A DNA stretch of 62,110 nt. Origin: Prevotella sp902465605 (GTDB taxonomy: Bacteria > Bacteroidota > Bacteroidia > Bacteroidales > Bacteroidaceae). The notes beneath the pieces are model-generated. The model saw only the letters and a program-made list of their open reading frames with translations. It made no database searches and had not been told where the DNA came from. Shown here piece after piece: positions 24,471-32,267 of this stretch; positions within the stretch are counted from its first letter, which is position 1; each line of letters begins with the position of its first letter. The translations under genes were made by a program, and so were the position numbers. The DNA is taken from positions 1 to 62,110 of the forward strand of contig CABQNT010000015.1 in NCBI GenBank assembly GCA_902465605.1, in the 5' to 3' direction.

Positions 24471-25652
24471 TTAGTCGCGCAGACAAGCATCCAATTCCTT
24501 GGTGATGGCTTCCTGATCGAGGTTCTGACCAATGAAAACCAACTTCTGCATTCGGTCACCATACGTTTCATCCCAATCGCGACGCAAAGCCGGTGTTTGT
24601 GCCTTCATCTGCTCCAACTGGTCGGCCGGCATGGTGGCATACCACTGACCGGCATCGCGTATCTGCACTTGCTTGCCGGCTTGCTCGAAGACATAGCATT
24701 TATTTTTTTCGTCATTGAAATAGCAAATGCCTTTGCAGCGAATGACATTCTTGGGCCAACGGCGCGCCACGAAGTCGTCGAACAGCCCCAAGTCCATGGC
24801 TGGCCGGCGATAGTAGACGAAAGTTTGGATGTTATACTCCAGTGCTTCGCCACTCTCCTCGTTCTCAATGCCCTCCGAGTGGTCGTGATGATGATGGTGA
24901 TGGTGTTCGTCTTCGTCATGCTCACCCTCCAATTCTGCTATCCAACTGGCCGACGTAGCCACCTCGTCAAAATTGAATTGGCCCGTGCCAATAATCAAAT
25001 CGAGATCTACATCGCCGTAATTACACTCAAGGATGTTTGCCTTGGGTTGCAGTGCACGGATGATTTTCTTGACCTTTGCCAACTCTTCAGGCGTTACCTC
25101 AGCAATCTTATTGATAATGATGGTATTGCAGAACTCAATTTGCTCGATGACCAAACGCTCCAAATCATCTTCGCCAATATTCTCTTTCAGCAAATCGTTT
25201 CCACCGCCAAACTCGTCCCGCAAGCGCAGGGCATCGACCACTGTCACGATGGAATCGAGCTTGGCGATGCCGTTTTTGGCAAGCTGTGGGTACAATTCGG
25301 GGTAAGCACAGATGGTCTGTGCGATGGGAGCAGGCTCACAAATGCCACTCGCCTCAATGACAATGTAGTCGAATTTATCCATGCTAACAATGTCGTTGAG
25401 CTGCTCTACCAGGTCGAGTTTCAGGGTACAGCAGATGCAACCATTTTGCAAGGCCACCAAACTGTCATCCTTCTGTCCAACAACCCCACCCTGTTCAATG
25501 AGGCTAGCATCAATGTTCACCTCACCGATGTCGTTAACAATGACGGCAAACTTGATGCCTTTCGTGTTGGATAAAATTCGGTTGACCAGCGTTGTCTTGC
25601 CACTTCCCAGGTAACCTGTGAGCAACAAGACGGGTATTTCTTGTATTTTCAT
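24471..25652 (-). CDS. CobW/P47K-family GTPase, putative zinc metallochaperone
   Basis: 393 residues of the COG0523 G3E GTPase family. Walker A is GYLGSGKTT (13-21) and the metal-binding GCICC motif is at residues 71-75. A His/Asp/Glu-rich stretch (EDEHHHHHHHDHSEG, about 244-258) separates the GTPase part from the C-terminal CobW_C domain. Such histidine loops bind Zn2+ or similar ions. The family delivers metal to enzymes, often under zinc limitation, but the target here is unknown. It is monocistronic, with promoter box TACCTTTG (minus strand, 25679-25686) and a downstream terminator. Confidence 0.88.
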   Translation of the reverse strand: MKIQEIPVLLLTGYLGSGKTTLVNRILSNTKGIKFAVIVNDIGEVNIDASLIEQGGVVGQKDDSLVALQNGCICCTLKLDLVEQLNDIVSMDKFDYIVIEASGICEPAPIAQTICAYPELYPQLAKNGIAKLDSIVTVVDALRLRDEFGGGNDLLKENIGEDDLERLVIEQIEFCNTIIINKIAEVTPEELAKVKKIIRALQPKANILECNYGDVDLDLIIGTGQFNFDEVATSASWIAELEGEHDEDEHHHHHHHDHSEGIENEESGEALEYNIQTFVYYRRPAMDLGLFDDFVARRWPKNVIRCKGICYFNDEKNKCYVFEQAGKQVQIRDAGQWYATMPADQLEQMKAQTPALRRDWDETYGDRMQKLVFIGQNLDQEAITKELDACLRD

Positions 25653-25678
25653 CTCTAAACCAGTTTATGATTGTGCCA

Positions 25679-25686
25679 CAAAGGTA
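25679..25686 (-). promoter_or_regulatory. Promoter -7 box of the CobW-type gene
   Basis: The minus strand reads TACCTTTG, matching TAnnTTTG, about 27 bp before the start codon. I see no Zur-like palindrome. Confidence 0.5.
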
Positions 25687-25732
25687 TAAAAAAAGTTGGA
25701 CAGGTGGCCATCTGTTTCCAACATTTTAAGTA

Positions 25733-26653
25733 CTACTCCTCAAACGAAACATAGGGTTTGAGCCGCTCAATGGCCTCGGGTGTGAAATCTTTCAACATGC
25801 CCAGGTCTTCCAACCGATGGATAGGTCCTTTCAGTCGACGATAGTCAGCGATGGCACGGGCTCGGTAATAGCCCATATAGGGGTGCCGTTTCAGCTGGTT
25901 GATAGTTAGTTTGTTGATAGGTAGGCGATGAATTTGACTGGCATTGCATGGTGGTAAAGAAAAATAAGTCAATGCTTCTTCGGGGAAATCCTCAATTTCT
26001 AACAGCTGTCGGGTATCGTAAAAGCCACCTAAACGCGTTCGGTAGTTCACGATTTGGCGGGCGAAATAGCTGCCAATGCCCGGCACTTTTTTCAACATGG
26101 ACGTGTCGGCGGCGTTGAGAGCAACATGCTCGGTAGATTTGATTTTGATGGGAAAACGAACGGTATCACGCTCCAATTCAGGCGTTGGAGCTGCATTTGC
26201 GGCGAGTGTTGACGCAGGTAGATAATCAGAACTGATGTGAATGTATGGCTCCATGGCAAGATATTGCTTACGCGTTAGTCCATACAAGCGGGCAAAATCG
26301 GAAGCTTTGCGATAAACACCACCTGCCGCTCTGTATTTGTAGATGTTGCGCACCTGCCACGGCTGCAATCCCAAGCGCAACAAATCTGTGCTGTCAGCTG
26401 TGTTTGGGTCAAAGGGAAAGAGTTCGGCTTGTCGCCCTTCCACCCGATAATATGCTACAGGTTGAGAGCTGGAATAGTAGAATCTGCCTGGTTCTTGAAC
26501 AAAAACTGTGTCACGGTCAGATGCGCCTGTCGTTGTTTTTTCTTCGTCACTGAGCAAGAAAAACAGGGCCGTAGCAAAAATTCCAACCGTGAGCAGAAAG
26601 ATAAGCGCTTTGCGGTCGGACTTGTTGAAATAAAAAAAATCTTTGATGGACAT
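25733..26653 (-). CDS. ComEA-like helix-hairpin-helix membrane protein
   Basis: 306 residues: a short basic N-terminus, one transmembrane helix (about 15-33), an acidic linker, then repeated helix-hairpin-helix units (FDPNTADSTDLLRLGLQPWQ, LNAADTSMLKKVPGIGSYFA, LTINQLKRHPYMGYYRARAI). HhH modules bind DNA non-specifically. Proteins of this layout are common in Bacteroidota, and a role in DNA uptake is only an analogy with ComEA. It is divergent from the VanZ gene. Confidence 0.75.
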   Translation of the reverse strand: MSIKDFFYFNKSDRKALIFLLTVGIFATALFFLLSDEEKTTTGASDRDTVFVQEPGRFYYSSSQPVAYYRVEGRQAELFPFDPNTADSTDLLRLGLQPWQVRNIYKYRAAGGVYRKASDFARLYGLTRKQYLAMEPYIHISSDYLPASTLAANAAPTPELERDTVRFPIKIKSTEHVALNAADTSMLKKVPGIGSYFARQIVNYRTRLGGFYDTRQLLEIEDFPEEALTYFSLPPCNASQIHRLPINKLTINQLKRHPYMGYYRARAIADYRRLKGPIHRLEDLGMLKDFTPEAIERLKPYVSFEE

Positions 26654-26709
26654 GGCAGATTCGGCAAATGATTTGATACAATCGCGCTGTTGATATCTTG
26701 AAAATATTG

Positions 26710-26717
26710 TATCTTTG
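26710..26717 (+). promoter_or_regulatory. VanZ gene promoter -7 box
   Basis: TATCTTTG matches TAnnTTTG; transcription would begin near 26724, at the start of the palindromic leader. Confidence 0.5.
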
Positions 26718-26720
26718 CAT

Positions 26721-26781
26721 AAAATAGGCTACGCCTCAACAAAGTAAGTAAACTTCCTTTGTCTTCGGCTTGCACTATTTT
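26721..26781 (+). repeat. Palindromic leader of the VanZ gene
   Basis: AAAATAG (26721-26727) pairs with CTATTTT (26775-26781) and CAAAG (26740-26744) with CTTTG (26757-26761), giving a nearly self-complementary 61-nt leader. GC-rich shoulders (GGCTACGCC, CTTCGGCTTGC) look like an interspersed palindromic repeat. Confidence 0.5.
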
Positions 26782-26784
26782 GGC

Positions 26785-27210
26785 ATGAAAATAGTTCGGT
26801 TTCTTATGCAACAAATCATACAATTTATCAAGCGCTACCCCTTTACTACCGTACTTATCTTTGGTATTTGGGTTGTTTGCTTGATTCCTGTTCCAGAAAC
26901 CCCATTAAGTGGTGTCACGCTCATTGACAAATGGACGCACGTGGCCTTGTACACTATTTTGGGTTGTTGCATTTGGATTGAAACTGCCCGCAGCCGCCAA
27001 AAGCTAAGTAACAAACAGCTTTTCATCCTCACATTTGCGGCCCCAATCATCATGGGAGGCCTGATAGAAATCGTTCAAGCAACCTGCACAGGGGGCAACC
27101 GCAGTGGCGAGTGGATGGATTTTCTGGCCGACAGCATCGGTGTTGTGCTATCACTGTTTATCGGTATTCTTCTGGCAACGTATCTTTCCAAGCGGAAAAA
27201 GGATTCGTGA
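26785..27210 (+). CDS. VanZ-like membrane protein
   Basis: About 141 residues with four hydrophobic segments. Conserved VanZ features are LIDKWTHVALYTILG and the polar GGLIEIVQ and GEWMDFLADSIGV motifs in the later helices. Function in non-resistance contexts is unknown; no van genes are nearby. The start at 26785 (MKIVRFLMQQ) is preferred over 26770, and a start at 26806 is possible. The 3' end overlaps the converging CYTH gene by 53 bp. Confidence 0.75.
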   Translation: MKIVRFLMQQIIQFIKRYPFTTVLIFGIWVVCLIPVPETPLSGVTLIDKWTHVALYTILGCCIWIETARSRQKLSNKQLFILTFAAPIIMGGLIEIVQATCTGGNRSGEWMDFLADSIGVVLSLFIGILLATYLSKRKKDS

Positions 27211-27658
27211 GCATGTATTTGTTGTAGAAACGCGCATCTCCAGTGACCTCAGGACCAATGAAATCTGGCTTCTCATAAGGTTCATTTTCTGACTTCAATT
27301 CCACCTCGGCCATGACAAGTCCCTCGTTATCGCCGTAGAATTCATCCACTTCAAACACATGATTGCCACTTTTAACGAGATAACGACGTTTGTCAATGGT
27401 ACCTCCTTGGCAAAGCTGTAGTAGATGCGAGGCTTCATCAAGCGTGATTTTTGTTTCAAATTCATAACGCGTCATTCCGCCATGAGTTGATCTTCCCTTG
27501 ATGGTCAGGTATGCTTCGTCGTCACGAACACGAATCCGTACCGTCGCATTGAGGCAAGGTATGTATCCCTGTTGGATGTGACTACTGGAAAAGGCGGCAC
27601 GCTTGAATGCTCCGCCTTTTTTGACAAGGAACTTGCGTTCAATCTCAAATCCGCTCAT
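27158..27658 (-). CDS. CYTH-domain protein, putative inorganic triphosphatase
   Basis: 166 residues covering the whole CYTH tunnel fold. The signature EIERKF starts at residue 5, followed by alternating charged strands (TVRIRVRDDEAYLTIKG, RYEFETKI, FEVDEFYGDNEGLVMAEVEL). Family members hydrolyse inorganic or nucleoside triphosphates with a divalent metal. It is last in a run of acyl-CoA synthetase, prfB and a small membrane protein on the minus strand, and its end overlaps the VanZ gene. Confidence 0.85.
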   Translation of the reverse strand: MSGFEIERKFLVKKGGAFKRAAFSSSHIQQGYIPCLNATVRIRVRDDEAYLTIKGRSTHGGMTRYEFETKITLDEASHLLQLCQGGTIDKRRYLVKSGNHVFEVDEFYGDNEGLVMAEVELKSENEPYEKPDFIGPEVTGDARFYNKYMLTNPFSAWKDTLPEEYR

Positions 27659-27661
27659 CCG

Positions 27662-27799
27662 TTATACGTTCATGGCGACAATAATCCAAATGATGGCACA
27701 AACAAGCAATGCTATGGAGAGCCATTTAATGACATTCTGCGCTTGTTTTTCTTGTCTTGCCTCGCGCTTAGCTCGATTCATTTTGCTTTTTTCACTCAT
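27662..27799 (-). CDS. Small single-pass membrane protein (45 residues)
   Basis: ATG at 27799 to TAA at 27662. The first 24 residues are basic and polar (MSEKSKMNRAKREARQEKQA), then comes one hydrophobic helix of about 20 residues (WLSIALLVCAIIWIIVAMNV). It lies 24 bp after prfB and 4 bp before CYTH, in the same direction, so it is very likely translated as part of that operon. No family is known to me. Confidence 0.6.
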   Translation of the reverse strand: MSEKSKMNRAKREARQEKQAQNVIKWLSIALLVCAIIWIIVAMNV

Positions 27800-27822
27800 A
27801 GTTGTATTATTTTAAAGGTTGA

Positions 27823-28947
27823 TTAGTCATTCTCATCCGCAACGGGGAATTCCATGAGGTAAGCTTTGATAAACTCATCCAGCTTACCATCCATCACTGC
27901 ATCTACATCGGTTGTCTGATAATTGGTGCGGTGATCTTTCACACGACGGTCGTCAAAAACATAACTTCGGATTTGACTTCCCCATTCTATCTTCTTCTTC
28001 CCGGCCTCAATTTTAGCTTGCGCCTCCAACCGTTTCTTCATGGCACGGTCGTAAAGTTGGCTCTTCAAGAGCTGCATGGCCTTGGCTCTGTTCTTTGGTT
28101 GGTCACGTGTTTCAGTGTTTTCAATTAAAATTTCTTCTTCCTCACCTGTGTCAGGATCTTCGTATTGATAGCGAAGACGAACGCCAGACTCCACCTTATT
28201 TACATTTTGTCCACCTGCACCACTCGACCGGAAGGTATCCCACGACACACGAGCAGGGTCAACAAACACCTCAATGGTATCGTCCACCAGGGGTGAAACA
28301 AAAACACTGGCGAAGCTGGTCATGCGCTTTCCCTGGGCATTGAATGGAGAAACGCGCACCAAGCGATGCACCCCATTCTCGCTCTTCAGGTAACCGTATG
28401 CGTATTCGCCACCTTCTATCTTCATTGTCACGCTCTTGATGCCGGCCTCATCACCATCCTGAATATCACTGATGGTACACTTGTAATCATGAGCCTCGGC
28501 CCATCTCATGTACATACGCATGAGCATTTGTGCCCAATCCTGACTTTCTGTACCGCCTGCTCCCGAGTTAATCTTCATCACACAGTCCATGGGATCTTCG
28601 GTTTGACGAAGCATGTTTTTCATTTCCAGATGCTCTATGGCGGCAACAGCCTTGGCATAGTCGGCATCCAACTCGTCTTCCGTAATCATGTCATCACGAT
28701 AGAAATCGAATGCCAACTCCAATTCATCAGCCAACTGACGTACCTGCTGATAACCAACGAGCCACTTCTCAATGCCCTTAACCTTAATCATCTGTTCTTG
28801 GGCCCGCTTAGGATCTTCCCAAAAATCAGGTGCTTGTGTGCGTAGTTGTTCTTCTTCGAACTCTACTTTTTTCTGGTCTATGTTCAAATACCGATGAAGG
28901 GCTGCAGCACGCTCCATCACATCTTTTAACTGGTCGCTTGTTATCAT
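27823..28947 (-). CDS. prfB: Peptide chain release factor 2
   Basis: 374 residues. RF2 recognises UGA and UAA stop codons; the SPF specificity motif (VSPFNAQGKR) and the catalytic GGQ (SSGAGGQNVNKVES) are present. The region homologous to the programmed frameshift of E. coli RF2 reads LHRYLNIDQKK in one open frame without an internal UGA, so the autoregulatory frameshift is absent. The start shares one base with the stop of the acyl-CoA synthetase gene. Confidence 0.95.
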   Translation of the reverse strand: MITSDQLKDVMERAAALHRYLNIDQKKVEFEEEQLRTQAPDFWEDPKRAQEQMIKVKGIEKWLVGYQQVRQLADELELAFDFYRDDMITEDELDADYAKAVAAIEHLEMKNMLRQTEDPMDCVMKINSGAGGTESQDWAQMLMRMYMRWAEAHDYKCTISDIQDGDEAGIKSVTMKIEGGEYAYGYLKSENGVHRLVRVSPFNAQGKRMTSFASVFVSPLVDDTIEVFVDPARVSWDTFRSSGAGGQNVNKVESGVRLRYQYEDPDTGEEEEILIENTETRDQPKNRAKAMQLLKSQLYDRAMKKRLEAQAKIEAGKKKIEWGSQIRSYVFDDRRVKDHRTNYQTTDVDAVMDGKLDEFIKAYLMEFPVADEND

Positions 28948-30755
28948 TATTCCTCGTACATGCTGTCAATGACGTCCTTGTAGATTTTATAGACGGCTGG
29001 ACGTCTGATTTTCAATGTATCCGTCAATTCCCCACGCTCCATATTGAAATGGTGAGGAAGAAGTGTGAAACGCTTGATTTGCTCATAGTGGGCCAAAGAC
29101 TGCTGTAGCGTCTTGATGCGTTCCATCATCATATCATTGATTTGCTTGTTTCCACATAAATCTTCTCTATCCACATAGCTGATGCCGTGATCGCTGGCAT
29201 ATTCTTCCAAGAGCCTGAACTCTGGTACAATCAATGCCGAAACAAACTTTCTTTGGTCAGCGATTACAACCACTTGGTCCACATATTTGTCTACCAAGAG
29301 CATCGCCTCCACCATCTGTGGTGCGACATATTTTCCGTTACTCGTCTTGAACAGATCCTTGATTCGCTCTGTCAGATATAGCTCCCCGTCTTTCATGTAG
29401 CCTGCATCGCCCGTATGGAAGAACCCATCCTCATCAAAAGCTGCTGCATTTGCATTGGGCAGTTCATAATATCCTCTGGTGATGGTAGGCCCTTTGAGCA
29501 GGATTTCATTATTCTCTCCTATCTTAATCTGAATACCATCAACCGGTCTACCTACCGAGCCAACCGTGTATGGCCTGTCCATACGATCACAAGAAACGGT
29601 GGCCAAGCTCTCGGTGAGACCATACCCAACCATCATGTAGATACCAATGGAATGGACAAACTCTTCGACTTCCGGTGAAACATAAGCACCCGCTGTTGGA
29701 AAGAAGTGTGGGTTCTGCAAACCAATTTGTTTGCGAACCAATGCCATGACACTCTTATTATATACTTGATATTCTGCAGACAAGGCAAAAGGAGGTCGTT
29801 TTCCTTTACTCAAATAGTCGATATTATATTTCTTTCCAACGGCCAATGCCCTGTTGAAAAGTTTCTTTTGTACGGGATTAGCACTATCAATGCGCTCTTT
29901 CACCGCTATATACACTTTCTCCCAAAAGCGAGGAACAGCCGACATAGCGGTAGGTTTCACCTCACGCATGGTCTGCTGTATTTCTTTGGGATACGTGTTA
30001 ATAATGACGTGGGCACCTGCCGTTAGACACAAATACAACCAACCCCGTTCAAAAATATGCGTAATGGGCAGAAAGCTCACCACTCGGTCTTCCTCACCAA
30101 CAGGCACACTTTTTCCATTTGCTTCCATGGCTGCGTCGTACTGACCGTAGGTCAATACCACACCCTTGCTTACTCCTGTGGTTCCACTGGTATACAGGAT
30201 GTTGCAAATATCCTCATCATTGGCATCTGCCCATCGCTTTTCTACCTCCAATTGATGTGGCAGATTCTCACCTAATCTAATAAAGTCTTCAAAATAAATA
30301 GCATTTGTATCATACGCACTCAATCGAACACTGTGATCAAAAATGATAATTCGCTCGAGTGTAGGACATAGGGAAAAAATACGATGTGCCTTGTTATACT
30401 GCTCTTGTTCGCCAACAAAGAGGAAGCGTATCTGTGCGTTGTTTATTATATATTGTATCTGCTGCTCACTGCTGGTAGCATACAAAGGGATGGAAACGAC
30501 CCGAACCCCATACGCGCCAAAATCTGTATACAGATACTGAAGGCAGTTTTGTGCAAACACACCGATTTTTTCTTGTGGTTTCAATCCAAAGTCAATCAAC
30601 GCATTAGACACCTGTTTCACACGCAAAGAGAACTGCTTCCAAGAAACGGTTTTCCACTTCAAACTGCCAAAGCTACGAAAGGTCAGCGCATCACGCGAAC
30701 CATATTTCTTTGCTTGTTCATGTATCAGTACGGAAAGGTGATGTCTTGTTTGCAT
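28947..30755 (-). CDS. Long-chain acyl-CoA synthetase (AMP-binding)
   Basis: 602 residues of the ANL superfamily. The P-loop YTSGTTGVSKG lies at residues 188-198; GYGLTESLATVS, FHTGDAGYMKDGEL and the C-terminal ERIKDLFKTSNGKYVAPQ lysine region follow in order. It activates fatty acids with ATP to acyl-CoA on the cytoplasmic membrane face. It is first in the operon with prfB. The promoter box is TACCTTTG on the minus strand at 30786-30793. Confidence 0.88.
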   Translation of the reverse strand: MQTRHHLSVLIHEQAKKYGSRDALTFRSFGSLKWKTVSWKQFSLRVKQVSNALIDFGLKPQEKIGVFAQNCLQYLYTDFGAYGVRVVSIPLYATSSEQQIQYIINNAQIRFLFVGEQEQYNKAHRIFSLCPTLERIIIFDHSVRLSAYDTNAIYFEDFIRLGENLPHQLEVEKRWADANDEDICNILYTSGTTGVSKGVVLTYGQYDAAMEANGKSVPVGEEDRVVSFLPITHIFERGWLYLCLTAGAHVIINTYPKEIQQTMREVKPTAMSAVPRFWEKVYIAVKERIDSANPVQKKLFNRALAVGKKYNIDYLSKGKRPPFALSAEYQVYNKSVMALVRKQIGLQNPHFFPTAGAYVSPEVEEFVHSIGIYMMVGYGLTESLATVSCDRMDRPYTVGSVGRPVDGIQIKIGENNEILLKGPTITRGYYELPNANAAAFDEDGFFHTGDAGYMKDGELYLTERIKDLFKTSNGKYVAPQMVEAMLLVDKYVDQVVVIADQRKFVSALIVPEFRLLEEYASDHGISYVDREDLCGNKQINDMMMERIKTLQQSLAHYEQIKRFTLLPHHFNMERGELTDTLKIRRPAVYKIYKDVIDSMYEE

Positions 30756-30785
30756 AAGATAGAAAAATTTTATATGATGTACTCA

Positions 30786-30793
30786 CAAAGGTA
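30786..30793 (-). promoter_or_regulatory. Promoter -7 box of the acyl-CoA synthetase/prfB operon
   Basis: The minus strand reads TACCTTTG, matching TAnnTTTG, about 30 bp before the start codon. Confidence 0.5.
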
Positions 30794-30828
30794 CGATAAA
30801 TTGATTCATTTTCCAAGAAATGGCTCCC

Positions 30829-32163
30829 TTAATTTTTATTGCTCGATGATTTCAATAACTTGTAGCCAATGAGTCCACCGAGGATTGAAGCCATGAAGAT
30901 ACCAATCTTTGCTTGCGTGAGCATCATCTCCGTTTGAAAGGCAAGAGTTGAGACGAACATCGACATCGTAAAGCCTATAGATGCCAGGAAGCCCAGGCCC
31001 ATCAATCGACGATTTGACATATCTGCTGGCGTTTTTGCAAAACCAAACTTATTCAACAACCAGGAAATGCCTACCACTCCCAATGGTTTTCCCAATAAAA
31101 GTCCCAGCGCAACCCCTATGGTAATATTCGTAGCAAACACTGCTGACCAATCGATGTCCACCAAGTTTACACCAGCGTTGGCAAAAGCAAAGACGGGTAG
31201 CACGATAAACGTTACGATTGGGTTCAGATGATGCTCTATCAACTGCAGGGGAGGAATGGCAGTGGTGGTGTCTTTCTGGATATGAGCCAGTATCTCCACT
31301 TGCTCTTTCTCGAGCGTCCTCACGTCATTCGACTCGGCCTTGTCGAATCGTCTGGTCAGCTTTCGCACACGATGCAGGAAAGTGTTCTCATCAATTTCCG
31401 AGTCAGCGGGGATGGTCATGGCAGCCAGTACAGCAGCAATAGTGGCATGAACGCCCGACAGAAGGAAACAAACCCACACGCCGGCAATGCCCAGCAGGGC
31501 GTAGAAGAACAGGTTCTTCACCCCCAACTTGTTGCCGACGAACATCAGCAACAGAAAGCCCAACCCCAACAGCACGTTGACTACGGAGATTTCCGAGGTA
31601 TAGAACAAGGCTATCACGATGACGGCTCCCAGGTCGTCAACAATAGCCAAAGTTGTTAGAAACACCTTGACGGATGATGGCACGCGACTGCCTAACAAGC
31701 TAACCACACCCAGGGCAAAAGCAATATCGGTTGCCATGGGTATGGCCCATCCCACCACCTCTTCTGTGCCAGCGTTGAACGAAAGATAAATCGCCGCGGG
31801 AATCAGCATACCTCCCACAGCAGCTCCTATTGGCAAAACCGTGTTGCGTAAGTCGGCCAGCTCGCCAGCAATAAACTCGCGCTTCAACTCTAACCCTACC
31901 AGGAAAAAGAACACGGACATCAGTCCATCGTTAATCCAGTGGTGAAGCGTGAAATTAAAATACGAATCGCCATTCCATAAGAACCCAAATGTCTGTTGGA
32001 AAAAGTCGTGATAACTTGAACCTAATGCCGAATTGGCCAACACCATGGCCAACAGAACGCTGATGGCCAGCACGATGCCGCCCGACTTCTCCTGCCCCAT
32101 AAACAGTCTTACGGGTTCTAATACCTTATTATTTATCCTGGTTGCAATCTGATTTTTATTCAT
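30829..32163 (-). CDS. nhaA: Na+/H+ antiporter NhaA
   Basis: About 444 residues from MNKNQIATRINN, preceded by a purine-rich stretch; an ATG 11 codons upstream is also possible. Eleven to twelve transmembrane helices. The Na+-binding aspartates are in VDDLGAVIVIALFYT, and WAIPMATDIAFALGV is the preceding family motif. A charged cytoplasmic insertion (about 265-320) separates the two halves, longer than in the E. coli protein. It exchanges Na+ for H+ at the inner membrane. Confidence 0.93.
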   Translation of the reverse strand: MNKNQIATRINNKVLEPVRLFMGQEKSGGIVLAISVLLAMVLANSALGSSYHDFFQQTFGFLWNGDSYFNFTLHHWINDGLMSVFFFLVGLELKREFIAGELADLRNTVLPIGAAVGGMLIPAAIYLSFNAGTEEVVGWAIPMATDIAFALGVVSLLGSRVPSSVKVFLTTLAIVDDLGAVIVIALFYTSEISVVNVLLGLGFLLLMFVGNKLGVKNLFFYALLGIAGVWVCFLLSGVHATIAAVLAAMTIPADSEIDENTFLHRVRKLTRRFDKAESNDVRTLEKEQVEILAHIQKDTTTAIPPLQLIEHHLNPIVTFIVLPVFAFANAGVNLVDIDWSAVFATNITIGVALGLLLGKPLGVVGISWLLNKFGFAKTPADMSNRRLMGLGFLASIGFTMSMFVSTLAFQTEMMLTQAKIGIFMASILGGLIGYKLLKSSSNKN

Positions 32164-32267
32164 CTCTATGTTTTTTCGGGTTAGCTTTTTATTCACGGCC
32201 AGCCTTCAATCTACACACAAAACCGCTCCATGGCGACTGATGGATGCTGCCGCACAAACGCTCGGGA

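Noticed and set aside
24396..25574. 392-codon + strand frame opposite the CobW-type gene
   Set aside because: It is the antisense shadow of a gene with clear Walker and GCICC motifs.
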